Part shown: positions 12,501 to 23,776 of the stretch, piece by piece
How the letters are laid out: each line of letters starts with the position of its first letter
Numbering within the stretch: position 1 is the stretch's first letter
Assembly: GCA_947172415.1 (NCBI GenBank)
Contig: OX359189.1
Location: 1,572,501 to 1,636,500 of the forward strand
Source of the DNA: Chondrosia reniformis
Lineage: Eukaryota; Porifera; Demospongiae; Chondrillida; Chondrillidae
Direction: 5' to 3'
DNA: 64,000 bases
The notes under the pieces: generated by a model
What the model was told of the DNA's origin: nothing
Seen by the model: only the letters and a program-made list of their open reading frames with translations
Databases searched by the model: none
Made by a program: the position numbers and the translations under genes

Positions 12501-15500
12501 ACTACTTCACTTCTTTGGGCTTCACTGAAGGTAGCAATCTCAGCAGTTTGTTTAGGGTAAGAGTTGTACTTTAATTAATCTTTTGACTTGAGCTTTAAAC
12601 AAATACAAATTCTATGTTTCGGAAAGAAGAAACTATTTTAGTTTCTTTTTCAAATTTAATATGTTGTAATTATTACATATCAATCCATTCATAGCTGTAA
12701 AAGTCGTTAAACCTGCCTTTTAAACCAATTACGCTATTATTATTACATTTATTTTAAGAAATACATTTTGTGTGGGCCGATGTATTATTTCATGTGAAAT
12801 GGTTGTTAAGGGGCTGTTGTCAATAGGCACAACCAGGCAGTGCGGGTGGTACGGTGCTGACTTAATTGAGCAGGTCTAGGATCCAGTTGTGCTAACATGC
12901 TGACAGTACATAAAGGCAGTCTGTTCATGGTACCCTGATGTAGTTATGTTGGCTACATCATCAATTCTACCTAGCTAACAAATCTGCCTATGTGGTTAAT
13001 TTCCCCAACTTTTAATAGGAAATTACCCATTCAATATGAATTCACCTGAATTGCCAATATTGTTGCTCCATTCTTCCCTTTTTATTGTGAATCCTGAAGG
13101 GGTGGTCTATGGAAGCCAACTTGGGGATTTCTGGGTGGTTGCTGCTGGTCTTATTGGTATGTGTGTAGGTGGGCAGTTATAATACCTGTGTATACAGAGA
13201 AGCCATTTGGTGTATGGGTGCCTTATGCAACATCAGCAACTGAAGTTGACTAAATGTGGGACTGTTTTTGAGCTGAAAGTTAATCAACTTATCCTTTGAG
13301 TGCATGTCTGCGGATATTTCCACTGTATACATTATCATGCGGAAGTAGTTCTTTGTGGTTTGACTTTTTGAAAGGAAAAATTGTGTAATATCTTCCCTTT
13401 TCCTCGGGTTATTTCCTTACTGAAGCATAGAGATGTTCATACTTGAAAGCTACTACAATAGATAGAAAAACCTTGAAATTCCTACATTTCACATTGACTT
13501 TAGGAAATGTTCAACTCTTCTGGTCAACACATCACAACTTTATCCTTATATGGTTTTATTATTATCCAATTTTTGCTGCATACTTATTCCTTTGAAAGAC
13601 AAAAATAGCCACTTTTCATATTCCCATTTGTGAGGTATACACAGAAACCTTAAATATATATAAATTAGTCATCCTTAATTTATTTCAACCACTTTAGTAA
13701 TTGACATAAATTTGTGTCTGGCTTAGTAGAAGTTCTCCTTGTTGACTCTGCTAATTAACTGCTATTCTAGTCTGGCCTGATTCCTTCCATCAGCTGCTAA
13801 TGGAACTGCTAATTGTCCAGCTGACCTCCTACATGTTTGTCTGTATCAATTAGGTTAGCTGGTATGAGTGCCCTTACAGCCTCATCAACCCTAAGACATC
13901 ACCTCTGACCTGTAATGATTGCAGGGCTTCATATACCAGCTAATTAGAAATGTCATTTGTTAGTGTCCCTTGCTCCCTCACTGGCATGCAAATATTTACT
14001 TATGGCCTCCCCTTATCATGACTGTAGTAAATACTTGTGGTTTTCTTATCACTACATAAACCTGACATGTGCTAATAAGATGTCCTGTGTCCTGCAGGTT
14101 CCCCCTATGATGGTAAGGCCAGTGACATGTGGGCACTTGGTGTACTCTTCTACACAATGCTATACGGGCAGTTTCCATTTTATCACAACAATCCTCAGGA
14201 GCTCTTCAAGAAGATATCTTCTGCAAGATACACCATTCCAAAGTACGTACTTGCCCAATGTTACAGTAATATGTGTGTATGTATATGTACAATTCAGCCT
14301 GCATGCAATGAATGCATTTCGCATATCTGTAAAGCATAAATTAAGAGAACCTTAGGCATTGTTGTGAGACTAATAATCATGCAATTATGCTTTTCACGTG
14401 TGCCATTTTCGTATTGCATGTGATCATGCATTAATCATTAATGATGTAATTTTAAATGCACCTTCAACATTAAGGTTAAGATGCATTTTAAAAGTGATTC
14501 TGAAGCATCTTTTGTTACAATATTTACATGAAATGTGTGTGAAGTATGGTATGTATTATTTAGATACATAGTTACATATGTAATGAACTGATGTACATCC
14601 TAATAGATAGGTATGCAATGGGTAGTTATGTAAGGATAGGTAGATGTATTTCTGCTGATTGGTAGTGTTGTGTATGAAGCGTGAGCAATTGTCAAGTGAT
14701 TTATGCATGGTTAACTTATTTGGTCATTAGAGTGTGTCTGAGGGAGGAATGATCTAACTGACTGTAAGGTCCAATTAGATGTATTTATGTCCCACTATAG
14801 ATGGGTAGTATAAATGTTTTGACAATGAATATGATTGTTTTTATGTCTCACTCAATGAATACATTTGTCTTGCCATTCTATGAATGTAATTACTACCCTG
14901 AGGTGGTCTACCTTATTGCAGGGATATATCGGTTTCCATGGATACCCAGATTGTCATTAAGCAGCTACTTCAACTGGACCAAGCCCAGAGGCTGACAGCT
15001 CCTGCACTCCTAAACCACCTGGAGTTAATCCTTGATAGAAGGTATATTATACATACTTGTACAAGTACATTTAGGCAACTGTATCCAGTAGAATTATTTA
15101 ATGACTTTGTACATTATCTCATGTAGCATAATAGACATGTTTTATACCTATACAATATACCATACAAGTGAAACGCTTATGTTAGCTAGCTTACTTGGAT
15201 TAAGAGTTCGTCTTTACTTATTTGATTCCTCTTCCTCACAGATCTAGAAGCTCACTGGAGGAAATGGTTCCTCTTGTACCCGAATTCAACTCCAGCGATG
15301 AAGACTCAGATATTTCTTTTGTCAATCAAATGCGAGCTTACCAGCAGCAGTCATTCATCCACCAATGTGCTTCACCAACTATGGACAGCCATTTTGATCT
15401 GCGGAATGCCCTCCGAGCACCTACCAATCCCCACTTGGGATCTCAACCTTGGCCGGCAGAGGTAATGACACCAGTGATGTCTGTTCCGGTTGCCGTACCA

Positions 15501-16407
15501 ACTACTCAGCCCCTTCAGGTCATCCTGGTGAGACCTCCCCCATCCAACACTGGATATTCCCCGTCTCCAGACCAAGTGAACTGGTTGCAGAGTGGTGTCC
15601 AAGTGCCACACCCGGTTCAAAGGTCACAAATCCAAGCTAACACCTTCACTATCTCCTCGTCCTCGTCCTCCAGCACCATGCCCTCCCTAAATGTCTCCAT
15701 ACCCATAATAAATGGAACAAGTGAAATTAACAGAGAACCTCAAGCCACTGCCCAGCCTCTGCTCTCAGATCTCCCCTTCCACTCCAGGAGGGAGACCGAG
15801 AGGCTGCAGTCTTCACAACAGAGGAGAACAAGCTGGTCAGGCCCTTCAGCCAACATGAGATCCCACCTTTCGCTGCCTCTACGCTCCCCATCCAGTGTTC
15901 CCAATCCCATCACTACCAGCTATAATGGGGAGCTCCCGACAATGTCCCCGGCCTGTCCCTCCACCCCCGTGTTATCCCAGTTTCCACTCAGCCAGAGTAG
16001 TTTAACCTACCTCTTCGGGTCTAGTGGATCAACTGGAAACGGACCACTATATCAGGTGAAGAGACCAACTGATCGAGTTTCAGGAACTGAACAGCAACCT
16101 TCTCACAATAGACATACAAGTAAGTGCAGAGCATCTGGTGACATACACTGAAGCTGGTGACAGCTTTCTGAATGCAAATGTCTATGCTACACACATATGT
16201 ACGTACCACACTTGATCAGTGAATGAGTAGAAGTACATTGTTAGAGGTTTAGTTTTAATACCTGCATTTTATCAGTATATATTAGTAATGTTATAGTTTT
16301 GCCATTGATTAACAATGTACTTTTTACCATTAGAAATAAATACGTAAATGATAATGGAAATGATATACGTACTCTCTTTATCTATAGCTTCAACGGGTCA
16401 ACTATGA
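6524..16407 (+). CDS. STK40: STK40-type pseudokinase (SgK495 family)
   Basis: Regulatory pseudokinase; in vertebrates STK40 acts as a scaffold for the COP1 ubiquitin ligase. Exons: 6524-6997, 8844-8896, 11187-11302, 14098-14242, 14922-15041, 15242-16119 and a short last exon 16388-16407. Phases are consistent, giving about 600 residues. N-terminal GPFLLGPRVNKKNNS replaces a normal glycine loop, and LKILTV carries the beta-3 Lys. LQQYVIQEKRLSEKKAV is very close to the vertebrate family. The catalytic loop is HRDLKLCN (about 163-170), but the DFG position reads NFS (about 184-186), as in the family (NFC in human). RGSLAYVSPDV and SDMWALGVLFYTMLYGQFPF identify the C-lobe. The Ser/Pro-rich tail (exon 6, about 290 residues) is longer than in the 435-residue human protein. 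Without the last splice the frame would end at 16151. Confidence 0.9.
8535..8690. repeat. 29-bp minisatellite, about 5 copies
   Basis: Units of TAAGTATACCCTCCAGCTAA plus GCAGTGTAT repeat with a 29-bp period inside STK40 intron 1, followed by a short TA run. It is noncoding. Confidence 0.9.
9484..9687 (+). other. possible coding exon or gene remnant inside STK40 intron 2
   Basis: An open stretch of 67 codons with protein-like composition (for example FNEWAAHLSSLQSILDIIAD) lies within STK40 intron 2, after an acceptor-like TTTGTAG at about 9472-9478. No family was recognised, and no matching exons were found nearby. It could be a nested gene fragment, an alternative exon or chance. Confidence 0.25.
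12100..12262. repeat. dispersed repeat copy in STK40 intron 3
   Basis: Carries GTGAGAGCTTTGGATGAGGA, a CTTCTGCTCCACTGGGCC block, and CATCAGTGACCCTGGGAGTC. The first two blocks recur at 4.7 kb. The third recurs at 21165-21182 and, diverged, at about 7910-7930. This is an old interspersed family, with class not determined. Confidence 0.6.
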
Positions 16408-16735
16408 ATAATGATTAAGCAACTTTGGACACAGGTTTACATTTGATAAATGACTATTTTCTAAATTTAACTTTTCCATTTATGTACGTATTTATGTACT
16501 CCTTCATGTGTGTATGTTTTCTAGTTTTTTTGAGTATGAAGTTTTGTCTTGTACGACTCATATATTATATTTATCTACTTTGTACTAATGTGTGATGCAT
16601 GAAGTAGCTAAAGATGCCATTACCCTATATGTCTACGACTGGGGCAAGCATACGGGTAAACCATAATTTATATAATTGAGCTCGGATGTACATTTCTTTT
16701 AAAAGTGTCAGCAACATAAATTTACTAATTCTGGA

Positions 16736-16808
16736 CGTTTCAACCCGGAGGTCTTCATCAGCAATATAATGATGCTATATGATATATTGCTAATGAAGAC
16801 CTCTGGGA
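16736..16808. repeat. imperfect inverted repeat (small MITE-like)
   Basis: The arms GGAGGTCTTCATCAGCAATA and TATTGCTAATGAAGACCTC pair across a short AT-rich centre. No target duplication was identified. Confidence 0.6.
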
Positions 16809-17624
16809 TTAGATCTACATTAACGACTAGTATACAAACTTCATATAAGGTAGAGATAGGGCAAATTTTACTTTAATCTAACTTTCAAAACTCACTGGAT
16901 ATACATTAGGGGTGTCTGTGAGAAGTCTTAATTGAACTGAAATTTGGTGAAATGAGAATTAGGAAAAGTCTCAAGCGTGTTAAGAAAATCTAATAAAAAG
17001 CGTCCCAAGTGTGTTAGGATACTAAATGGGTTCCCTTCAATTACCGCGATATGCTGACGATAAAGAAAAAAGAGAAAAATCAGCGCAAGAGAGTGGAACG
17101 GTTCCAGAACCTTTTGAGATAATTGAACGATAATCAGCAAAAAGAAAGAAGAGAAAAAAGACCGCTGTTACCGTCGAGCACCACGAGGAGGTGTGACTTC
17201 GATTTTGCTCGACGCAGGGAGTTCACGTTTCCATCCACAATGCGAGCCGTCTTTCCATCGCTGGTCGTCTGGGGCCAGGATCGTTGGTAACGCCTATACT
17301 GGTGCAGTTTCGGCTTTGATAGTCACAGAATGACAGAAGCGGCCTTATCCCTCCCCGGGTTCCGTTGTATCGATAAATCGATAATTGGTGAGCACATCCC
17401 ATGGCACCAACCGATACAGGGCAGCTACGGAACCTAGACACTGCCAAGCCAACGAGTTATATATAGAACTTACTCCCTTACCTCCCTTAATTGATGCATA
17501 TTATGAACATATTATAGTAGCTGTACACTAGAGCTTTTGATCTGTTCTTGTATGCCTACCATATATAGAGAGTACATGTATACTCTCTAATGTGTACATT
17601 ATTATATACATGTATTTTTACTTT

Positions 17625-17830
17625 CAGTTGCCCTCTTATAATTAGTAGCTTGGCTTTCATTGGATTTTGTACTATATAGTGTCTTGTGTTGTTGTTTGTT
17701 TATCTATGGTTGAAGCCATCTTTGGTCTCTTTGAGTTGGGAGCTGTAATAAAACAATTGCATTAACAGTTTACTTAGAATTCCTTCTATAGCTGTATAAA
17801 TATAGAGTATATATATAGTCTATAGTTATA
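17625..17830 (-). pseudogene. decayed duplicate of the CARD-gene first exon region
   Basis: This stretch aligns by eye with 18415-18570. Shared blocks include GAAGCCATCTTTGGTCTC, TTTGAGTTGGGAGCTGTAAT, CATTGGATTTTGTACTA and GAATTCCTTCTATAGCT. It therefore copies the promoter-proximal part and first exon of the CARD-like gene at 17984-18495. The equivalent start codon is at 17717-17719 on the minus strand, but the reading frame meets a stop after about 15 codons. It is a broken copy or an unused alternative first exon. Confidence 0.7.
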
Positions 17831-17983
17831 AATGGCTACATAATAATTATGGCTACATGCGTACATGTGTTGCATATTATTTAACTTATCAATTTCAAAT
17901 TTAAAGTTGACACAATGTAGCTATATAGTTCATGTTCATGAAAAATGTAAAATGTCCATTTAAATATAGGAACACTCATTACA

Positions 17984-18495
17984 TCAACTATTTTGAGAGT
18001 TTATAAACTTATCAATTAGATCTGCAAGTTCTACATTGCAATCCTTTTTTTCTTCATTTTGCCGAAGATGCTTTGACCACGCTTTGAGTTTCCTTGCACT
18101 AGGATCATTGCAGAGTATAACATAGAATGCACTATTTGCTTGGCCCTTGTCAGGAATAGTACTGCCAATCTTCTCTAGATCATCGTTGCTGATGACATCA
18201 TCATTATGCAAGGCAGTAGCCAGTTTGCGTATGTCACAGGCTTTCATGTGTTCCAAGAATCTAACCTCAGGATCTTTGAAAAAAGCCAAAATTTCTTTTG
18301 CACTAAGTTTACCAGTGCCTGTACAAATGTATAACAATAATGTATGTGATATGTATATTATTTATATAGTTGACCTTAATATGGAGTAATAGTACATTAT
18401 AATACGTATATTTTACTTTCAGTTGCCTTCTTAGTGGTTTGTCTAGATCTGCCATTGGATTTTGTACTAGAGGCTTGTTTTGAATTTGAAGCCAT
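17984..18495 (-). CDS. small CARD-like domain protein A
   Basis: Two exons on the minus strand: 18417-18495 (26 codons plus one base, basic Ser/Lys-rich) and 17984-18318 (about 111 residues). The second exon carries a helical death-fold-like domain, with LSAKEILAFFKDPEVRFLEHM, CDIRKLATAL and NDPSARKLKAW. It lines up with the exon at 22699-23019 of the NACHT gene and with the gene at 19022-19492. The whole product is about 137 residues with no other domain, so it resembles a CARD-only adaptor or decoy (inference). CARD assignment rests on length, helical pattern and gene context; another death-fold subclass is possible. Confidence 0.65.
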
Positions 18496-19021
18496 CTTTG
18501 GTCTCTTTGAGTTGGGAGCTGTAATAAATAACAGTTTACATAGAATTCCTTCTATAGCTATAGCTATAGAGCATACATATAAATGTAGGTTCACACACAC
18601 ATGGATATAATGAATGGTGGTTTATATAACTAATTCTTACTGACTATTATTGCTCTCTACAGAAGATGAAGTGTGTGTGCTGTCATCTGCAAAGAAGGCA
18701 AGTATATATATAAACACAACAGTATGGAAGACAGAGCTTTGTGTATATATAAGCTATGTACATACATACGTAGGTATAATATATAGCATATATACAAAGG
18801 TGCAGAACTGGCAACAGATAGTGGGTTGTGGTGCTAATCACCAAATAATTAATGCCAACATATACATATAGCCTTAGGATACCAATTTCAGGTGTACACG
18901 TATTGATTTAGCTTACACATTTGTCTTTATAAAGGTTCATCTTTATTCTTATACATTTGGCTGTAAACAATGGTTAGCCTCATGTATATACCAGGCCACC
19001 CCATTAGGACCAAAATACTGT

Positions 19022-19492
19022 CTACATGCACGTAAATTGAAATTCAACCTGTTTAGGTGTACCTTTTTTAAAAAATGTGTCTATTTTCTGAGCAAGGATT
19101 AAGTGAGAATCGTTGGTTTGATCCTCCTTCAAAGCTGCTGAAGTGGCCTCTAATTTTCTAGTGCTAGCTTCTCCATATAGTAAATGATATAACACATCAG
19201 CTGCATCTTCTGGTGTTGTGGCTTTGGATATTTGTTCAGCGTCTCCTCTTCTAAGCACTTTCTTCTTCAGTAGAGAGGTTGAGATCTTTCTGACATCACA
19301 GAACCTCTTCATATAGTTTAAGAAATCTATTTCATCATCTACAAGGAATTCCCTGACATCTTCTTCATTTATACCTATACACATGTACAACAAATGAGGA
19401 ATGAAAAAATAGATATAACTTGGAATCCAAAAATTAATTACAAGTCTCCAACAGGTCATCAACTGACTGGTTTTTGAGCTTTGAGTGGCCAT
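19022..19492 (-). CDS. small CARD-like domain protein B
   Basis: The minus-strand main exon is about 19024-19371 and reads INEEDVREFLVDDEIDFLNY, then CDVRKISTSLLKKKVLRRGD, ending near KIDTFFKKGTP. A short first exon starting at 19492 (MATQSSKTS) is plausible, but its donor is uncertain: one base of carry is needed to enter the main exon. The domain is the closest local relative of the NLR-1 CARD exon (LTEEDVRRFL, CDIRRIAASLL). A possible donor GTACACC after KKG means the gene could continue to a further exon rather than stop at 19022. The product is probably a CARD-only partner or modulator (inference). Confidence 0.6.
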   Translation of the reverse strand: MATQSSKTSQLMTCWRLVINFWIPSYIYFFIPHLLYMCIGINEEDVREFLVDDEIDFLNYMKRFCDVRKISTSLLKKKVLRRGDAEQISKATTPEDAADVLYHLLYGEASTRKLEATSAALKEDQTNDSHLILAQKIDTFFKKGTPKQVEFQFTCM

Positions 19493-19893
19493 TTTATTTA
19501 TTCGTCTTCAAAAGTCCTTTTATGGTATAGGAATGCTTATATATACAAGGGTGTGGCCAAGGTAAGAGTTTTTGAATATTTGAATTTTGGATTTACAATC
19601 ACGTACTACACATTTTAATTATATATTTATTATTAATATAAAAAATTCTGAGTCCCTGGACAATTAGCTATACAGTCAAGTAAAAAATTATAGTAACTGT
19701 ATACACTGTATTAGATGGACACCATAAAATGCACTCCAGCAACCTAAAGATTGAGATATTATACTCAAGGTTTGATGTATACTTATGAGTAAATAAAAAA
19801 TAAACCCTTAAACATAGCAAGTATATAGAGCATTGGATAAAGATGCAGTTCCTCCTCCACTAGGCCACTGGAATCGGAGGTCACGTGACAAAA
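19493..19893. promoter_or_regulatory. divergent intergenic region, CARD-like B / MPC1
   Basis: 401 bp lie between the opposing starts of the CARD-like gene B and MPC1, so the promoters are probably shared or adjacent. A fragment of the dispersed repeat family (CTCCTCCACTAGGCCACTGG) lies directly upstream of MPC1, followed by TCACGTGAC, an E-box-like palindrome, at 19881-19889. Confidence 0.45.
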
Positions 19894-21686
19894 ATGGCGC
19901 AGCAAGGAACTCGTAGTCTAGTAACGAGAATCCGTCAGCAGTGGAGTGATCCAAAGCTTCGAAAGGAGTGGATTAACTACTTTACAAGGTCAGTTGTAAG
20001 TATACCAGCTTTTTCCTTCACTTTCAATAAATTTCCTCTTTTTTCCTGCCAAATCGAACTATTTCTGCTGCCTCGCTTGCACATCAGCACGGTTAGTGGT
20101 ATAGCACGTGTTAAATGATTTCAAAAGAGTAGGATGATACTATACAAATACCAAATTAATTGTACTTGTTTATACAGTAGCTACATACATATATGTAGGG
20201 CCTGTTTAGGAAATTCTGTTTAATGGAAGAAATACTTGTTAACCATATTTTCTTATTTAATTTTGTGCTCCAACCCTCTCCTCTGAATCGCACTGTGTTC
20301 TGACAGCATTTCTGGGGACCAGGTCAGTGTACAATGAAGCATTATCCTGGAATATATTTATTGTAGTCTTGCGGTGCCAGACCCTTTCATTATCCCTTTT
20401 CTCATTTATTAATTATGCTTCTATAAACGAAGGGGCTTGTGAGGGGAAATGGTCTGGCTATGTGAGACTATGTACACTACGACATTAGGTCTGACTGTAG
20501 TAGTAGTATAATGTATTGTAATGTACTGTGTACATCTCTCTCTTCAGTGGCTAATTGGGGCTTGCCTTTGGCAGCCTTAGCTGACATGAAGAAGGATGCG
20601 GATATAATCAGTCCCAAAATGACTACAGGTAAGTTGTGCTTGGGTAATTATATAAGAAGATATACCAAAGGGTGAGGTAGATCCTCCTGGAGGATAATAT
20701 TAATGACTATACAACTGTGCTAGAAGGCCTTTCCAGTGGATAGAATGCAGTAGTTGCCAGGTAACCCTTACCTTTGTTAGAGATTGGTCACTTCTGATCC
20801 TAGTTGTTTAAACAACTCAAACTCTAAAGATGGCCGTATAAGATGTCGGTATCTGGTACTACACACTAGAGTAAGGAGTGTGTAAGGAGTGTGTAAGGAG
20901 TGTGTAAGGAGTGTGTAAGGAGTATGTAAGGAGTATGTAAGGAGTGTGTAAGGAGTGTGTAAGGAGTGTGTAAGGAGTGTGTAAGGAGTATGTAAGGAGT
21001 GTGTAAGGAGTATGTAAGGAGTATGTAAGGAGTGTGTAAGGAGTGTGTGCAGATGTGTGTACATCTGGTTGTTAGGTTTGACTTAGGGAGGATACAAACA
21101 TCATAATGATTTTCTTACTGTTTTCACTGTACAATACAGCTGTTTCTGGGAATTTCTCCCTTCATCAGTGACCCTGAGAACTCTGTGTACATGTTGAATC
21201 GATCTCATACTGTATGTGTGTGAAGTTTCAGAAGGGAATAAATTAATTTACATATTTAAAGGCTGTTTAGTGATTTAACTTGCTAATGTCTTTTGTTTCC
21301 CAGCTCTCATTCTCTATTCTGCCCTCTTCATGAGGTTTGCTATAAAGGTGAAGCCAAGAAACAGTCTCTTGTTTGCCTGCCATGCTACCAACGAGACTGC
21401 ACAGATTGTTCAAATGGGAAGATACTTAAAATGGAGGTACCCACCCACAACTGACCACACCGATCATGACCCTCACAGCCACACCCATCAAGACCCTCAC
21501 AGCCACACCCATCAATACCCTCACAGCCACACCCATCATGACCCTCACAACCACACCCATCAATACCCTCACAGCCACACCCATCATGACCCTCACAGCC
21601 ACACCCACTCTCTTAATCTTGTCCCAAGCATACATGTACTTGTTATGTTGGCTCTTCCTTTCTCTCTCTATAGGATGAGCAAATAG
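19894..21686 (+). CDS. MPC1: mitochondrial pyruvate carrier subunit 1
   Basis: Inner-membrane subunit that pairs with MPC2 to import pyruvate into mitochondria. Exons: 19894-19995, 20307-20322, 20548-20628, 21304-21436 and 21674-21686, giving 114 residues (human 109). The family signature [15 protein letters not shown] is assembled from exons 2 and 3; exon 2 is only 16 nt (HFWGP plus one base). Then come [20 protein letters not shown] and [20 protein letters not shown]. The start at ATG 19894 follows the shared MPC1 N-terminal length. The last intron (21437-21673) is 237 nt, a multiple of three, with no stop, so retention would add 79 His-rich residues before the final RMSK. Confidence 0.93.
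20868..21052. repeat. 11-bp minisatellite in MPC1 intron 3
   Basis: About 16 copies of AAGGAGTGTGT, with some AAGGAGTATGT variants, lie in the intron between MPC1 exons 3 and 4. Confidence 0.9.
21460..21611. repeat. 24-bp minisatellite in MPC1 last intron
   Basis: About six units of GACCCTCACAGCCACACC plus CATCAA. The first 18 bases match the 24-bp units at the 3' ends of both NLR genes (41.6 and 62.2 kb). In the MPC1 frame it reads [16 protein letters not shown]. Confidence 0.9.
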
Positions 21687-22169
21687 AACAGGTTACAAAT
21701 GTGCTGTACTGCTGTAGTCTATATACTCTATTTCTAATATAACCTGTACATAGGAAGGAACTCATAGAGTTCTTAAATAACACTATATGGTAGACTTTGC
21801 AAAATACTATACATGGATATTTAAATAATTATATTGCTCTCATTATATGACACAAAAAGAGCATTGATGAACTATTATGCTTACAGCATGTAGTTAAAAG
21901 GTACATGAAAAGGCACATTGGCAATGATGTATCGCGACTGTATAGACCCAGGTATTAAATAGTATGCAAAAGTGGTAAGCACCGTTAGCATTAGTACTCG
22001 CTTAATATATAAACTATAGCTATATTATAGTATAAATATTAAGTACCAGCCATACTCAGAAACGTATTAATATTAATACCTACGGCGACTTTTAATAACA
22101 ATTGTAACGTTTCAATGGCTAATACGAAAAGGAAGAACGATAGGTTTTGGAAGGCGTTTCTGGGTTAAA
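21687..22169. other. intergenic region, MPC1 to NLR-1
   Basis: 483 bp of AT-rich sequence containing the MPC1 3' UTR and the NLR-1 promoter. No further gene, RNA or repeat was recognised. Confidence 0.5.
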
Positions 22170-22698
22170 ATGGCTGGTCGTAGGAAAGCGAAGAAAGCCT
22201 CACCGAGTATATTTTGCAAAGGAAATCCTCCGAAACGACCCAGAGAAATAGAAGGTATCTACTGATCTTCGCATTAAGGTGTAAAAAGACCTAGCTATAG
22301 ATCAGATGTTGCTACTTAACTATTTTATCAAAGTATGACACTGCCCCTGCAAAAATTTTAAAAGTCAATTTATACCAATATTTTCTGGATGAACCCTAGT
22401 GATTTATATGATATATACCTACGTAGCTATTTCTGGCCTTATTGAGTAATTAGGCTATAAGTAATGTACAAGCTAAAAGTATAATGCTGTAAGTAATGTA
22501 CTGTATATAATCAAGTACAGAATGTGGCTTGCAATTGGATATTGTATAAGAGGGAGCTCGAGAGAGTGAATACCTTTGAATTTGTACCTCATCGACCACT
22601 AGCGAAATCTCAAATTGTTTTTACTCTTCTCCATGGTATTGGAGGATAGATGTAGTTGATTTCCAACACCATATTATGTTTCATTTCTAATTATGTAG

Positions 22699-23019
22699 CT
22701 CTGACTGAAGAAGATGTCCGAAGGTTTCTACAAGATGGAAATGTAGGGTTCCTCAGCTACATGAGGGAGTACTGTGACATTAGACGTATCGCTGCTTCCC
22801 TACTGAGTAAAAATATGATTGGAAGAGGACAATCTGATAATCTCATTAAAGCCTCCACGCCAGAAGAAGCAGCTTCACTCTGTTACAGCTACCTCTACAA
22901 TGATCCAAGTGTTAATAAACTTGAGAAGCTGTCCACAGCTTTAAGGGAAGATGAGAGGTGTGATTCTCACAAGAGACTGGCAGAGAAGATTGACCAGTTC
23001 CTACAGCAAGGACATCATG
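22699..23019 (+). CDS. NLR-1 CARD-like exon
   Basis: A 107-codon exon with an AG acceptor and a GT donor at 23020. It encodes LTEEDVRRFLQDGNVGFLSY, CDIRRIAASLL, IKASTPEEAASL and LAEKIDQFLQQGHH. It joins in phase 1 to exon 1 (basic MAGRRKAKKASPS start at 22170). It aligns with the two minus-strand CARD-like genes at 17984 and 19022. It probably mediates homotypic binding to adaptors. Confidence 0.65.
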
Positions 23020-23205
23020 GTACATTAATCAGTTTGTACTATTTGGTTCTATATATACATACGTACGTACATGTACGGTAGGTCTGTATGGGTTCTATAT
23101 GTATGCATGATAAGATGAGCATCAGCAACCTGGTTGTATCATTCCCACCTCATCCTTTTGCTGATGAAAACCTTTGTGGTCGAAACATTCAATAACTTGT
23201 ATGTA

Positions 23206-23601
23206 CGGTAGACGTCAAAAAAAGGCCGTACCGTTTTGTTTCGGCTTAGTCTTCAATTCGTCCCAAAGCGTTTTAGATCGTCCTTATTATAGGCCTACGA
23301 AATGAATAAAAACGATCAATCGTCTATTGCTTGCGTTCCGACGTAAGTTGTAAATTACTGTTAAACACGTTAATACTTGTTTAGCTTACTTGTGAAATAC
23401 TTGGTCAATTGGACTATAATTAACACGAAGCGTTTCTCACATGCGTGCGTTCCTACGCAAGACCGTTTCGCATGCTTTAGAAAGTACAGATGATCGTTTT
23501 TCGAAGACGATCGATCGTTGTGTATCGTCTTCACACCGTTTTCGTAGGAACGAAACGCTGTATAAACGAAACCAAACGTTAACTTTTTTTGACGTCTACC
23601 G
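23206..23601. mobile_element. MITE-like element, about 400 bp, TA flanks
   Basis: Terminal inverted repeats CGGTAGACGTCAAAAAAAG (left, from 23206) and its complement (right, to 23601) bound an insertion in NLR-1 intron 2. Both ends are flanked by TA, as expected of Tc1/mariner-type insertions. The interior has further CGTTT/AAACG-type inverted blocks and no convincing transposase. Confidence 0.75.
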
Positions 23602-23776
23602 TATATAATGTATAATACATATAATAGCATAATAAGGTCTGTATACTAATTGAGCTGTATTGTATATGTGTATAATCTTTGTTTTATGAAATTACAGGTA
23701 TAATGTTTAATTATTATTTTTTAAAGTACTATACATACTATACTAATTACTTACATTTTCCTATACATGTGTGCAG

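Larger units (their letters stand above)
16408..17983. other. intergenic region between STK40 and CARD-like genes
   Basis: No gene is supported here. It holds an imperfect inverted repeat at about 16736-16808 (GGAGGTCTTCATCAGCAATAT against ATATTGCTAATGAAGACCTC). A locally GC-richer block at 17160-17450 has an open minus-strand frame without recognisable homology, and a decayed exon copy lies at 17625-17830. Confidence 0.5.

Noticed and set aside
17223..17447. Minus-strand 74-codon frame in a GC-richer block
   Set aside because: No recognisable domain, splice partner or paralogue; kept only as part of the intergenic description.
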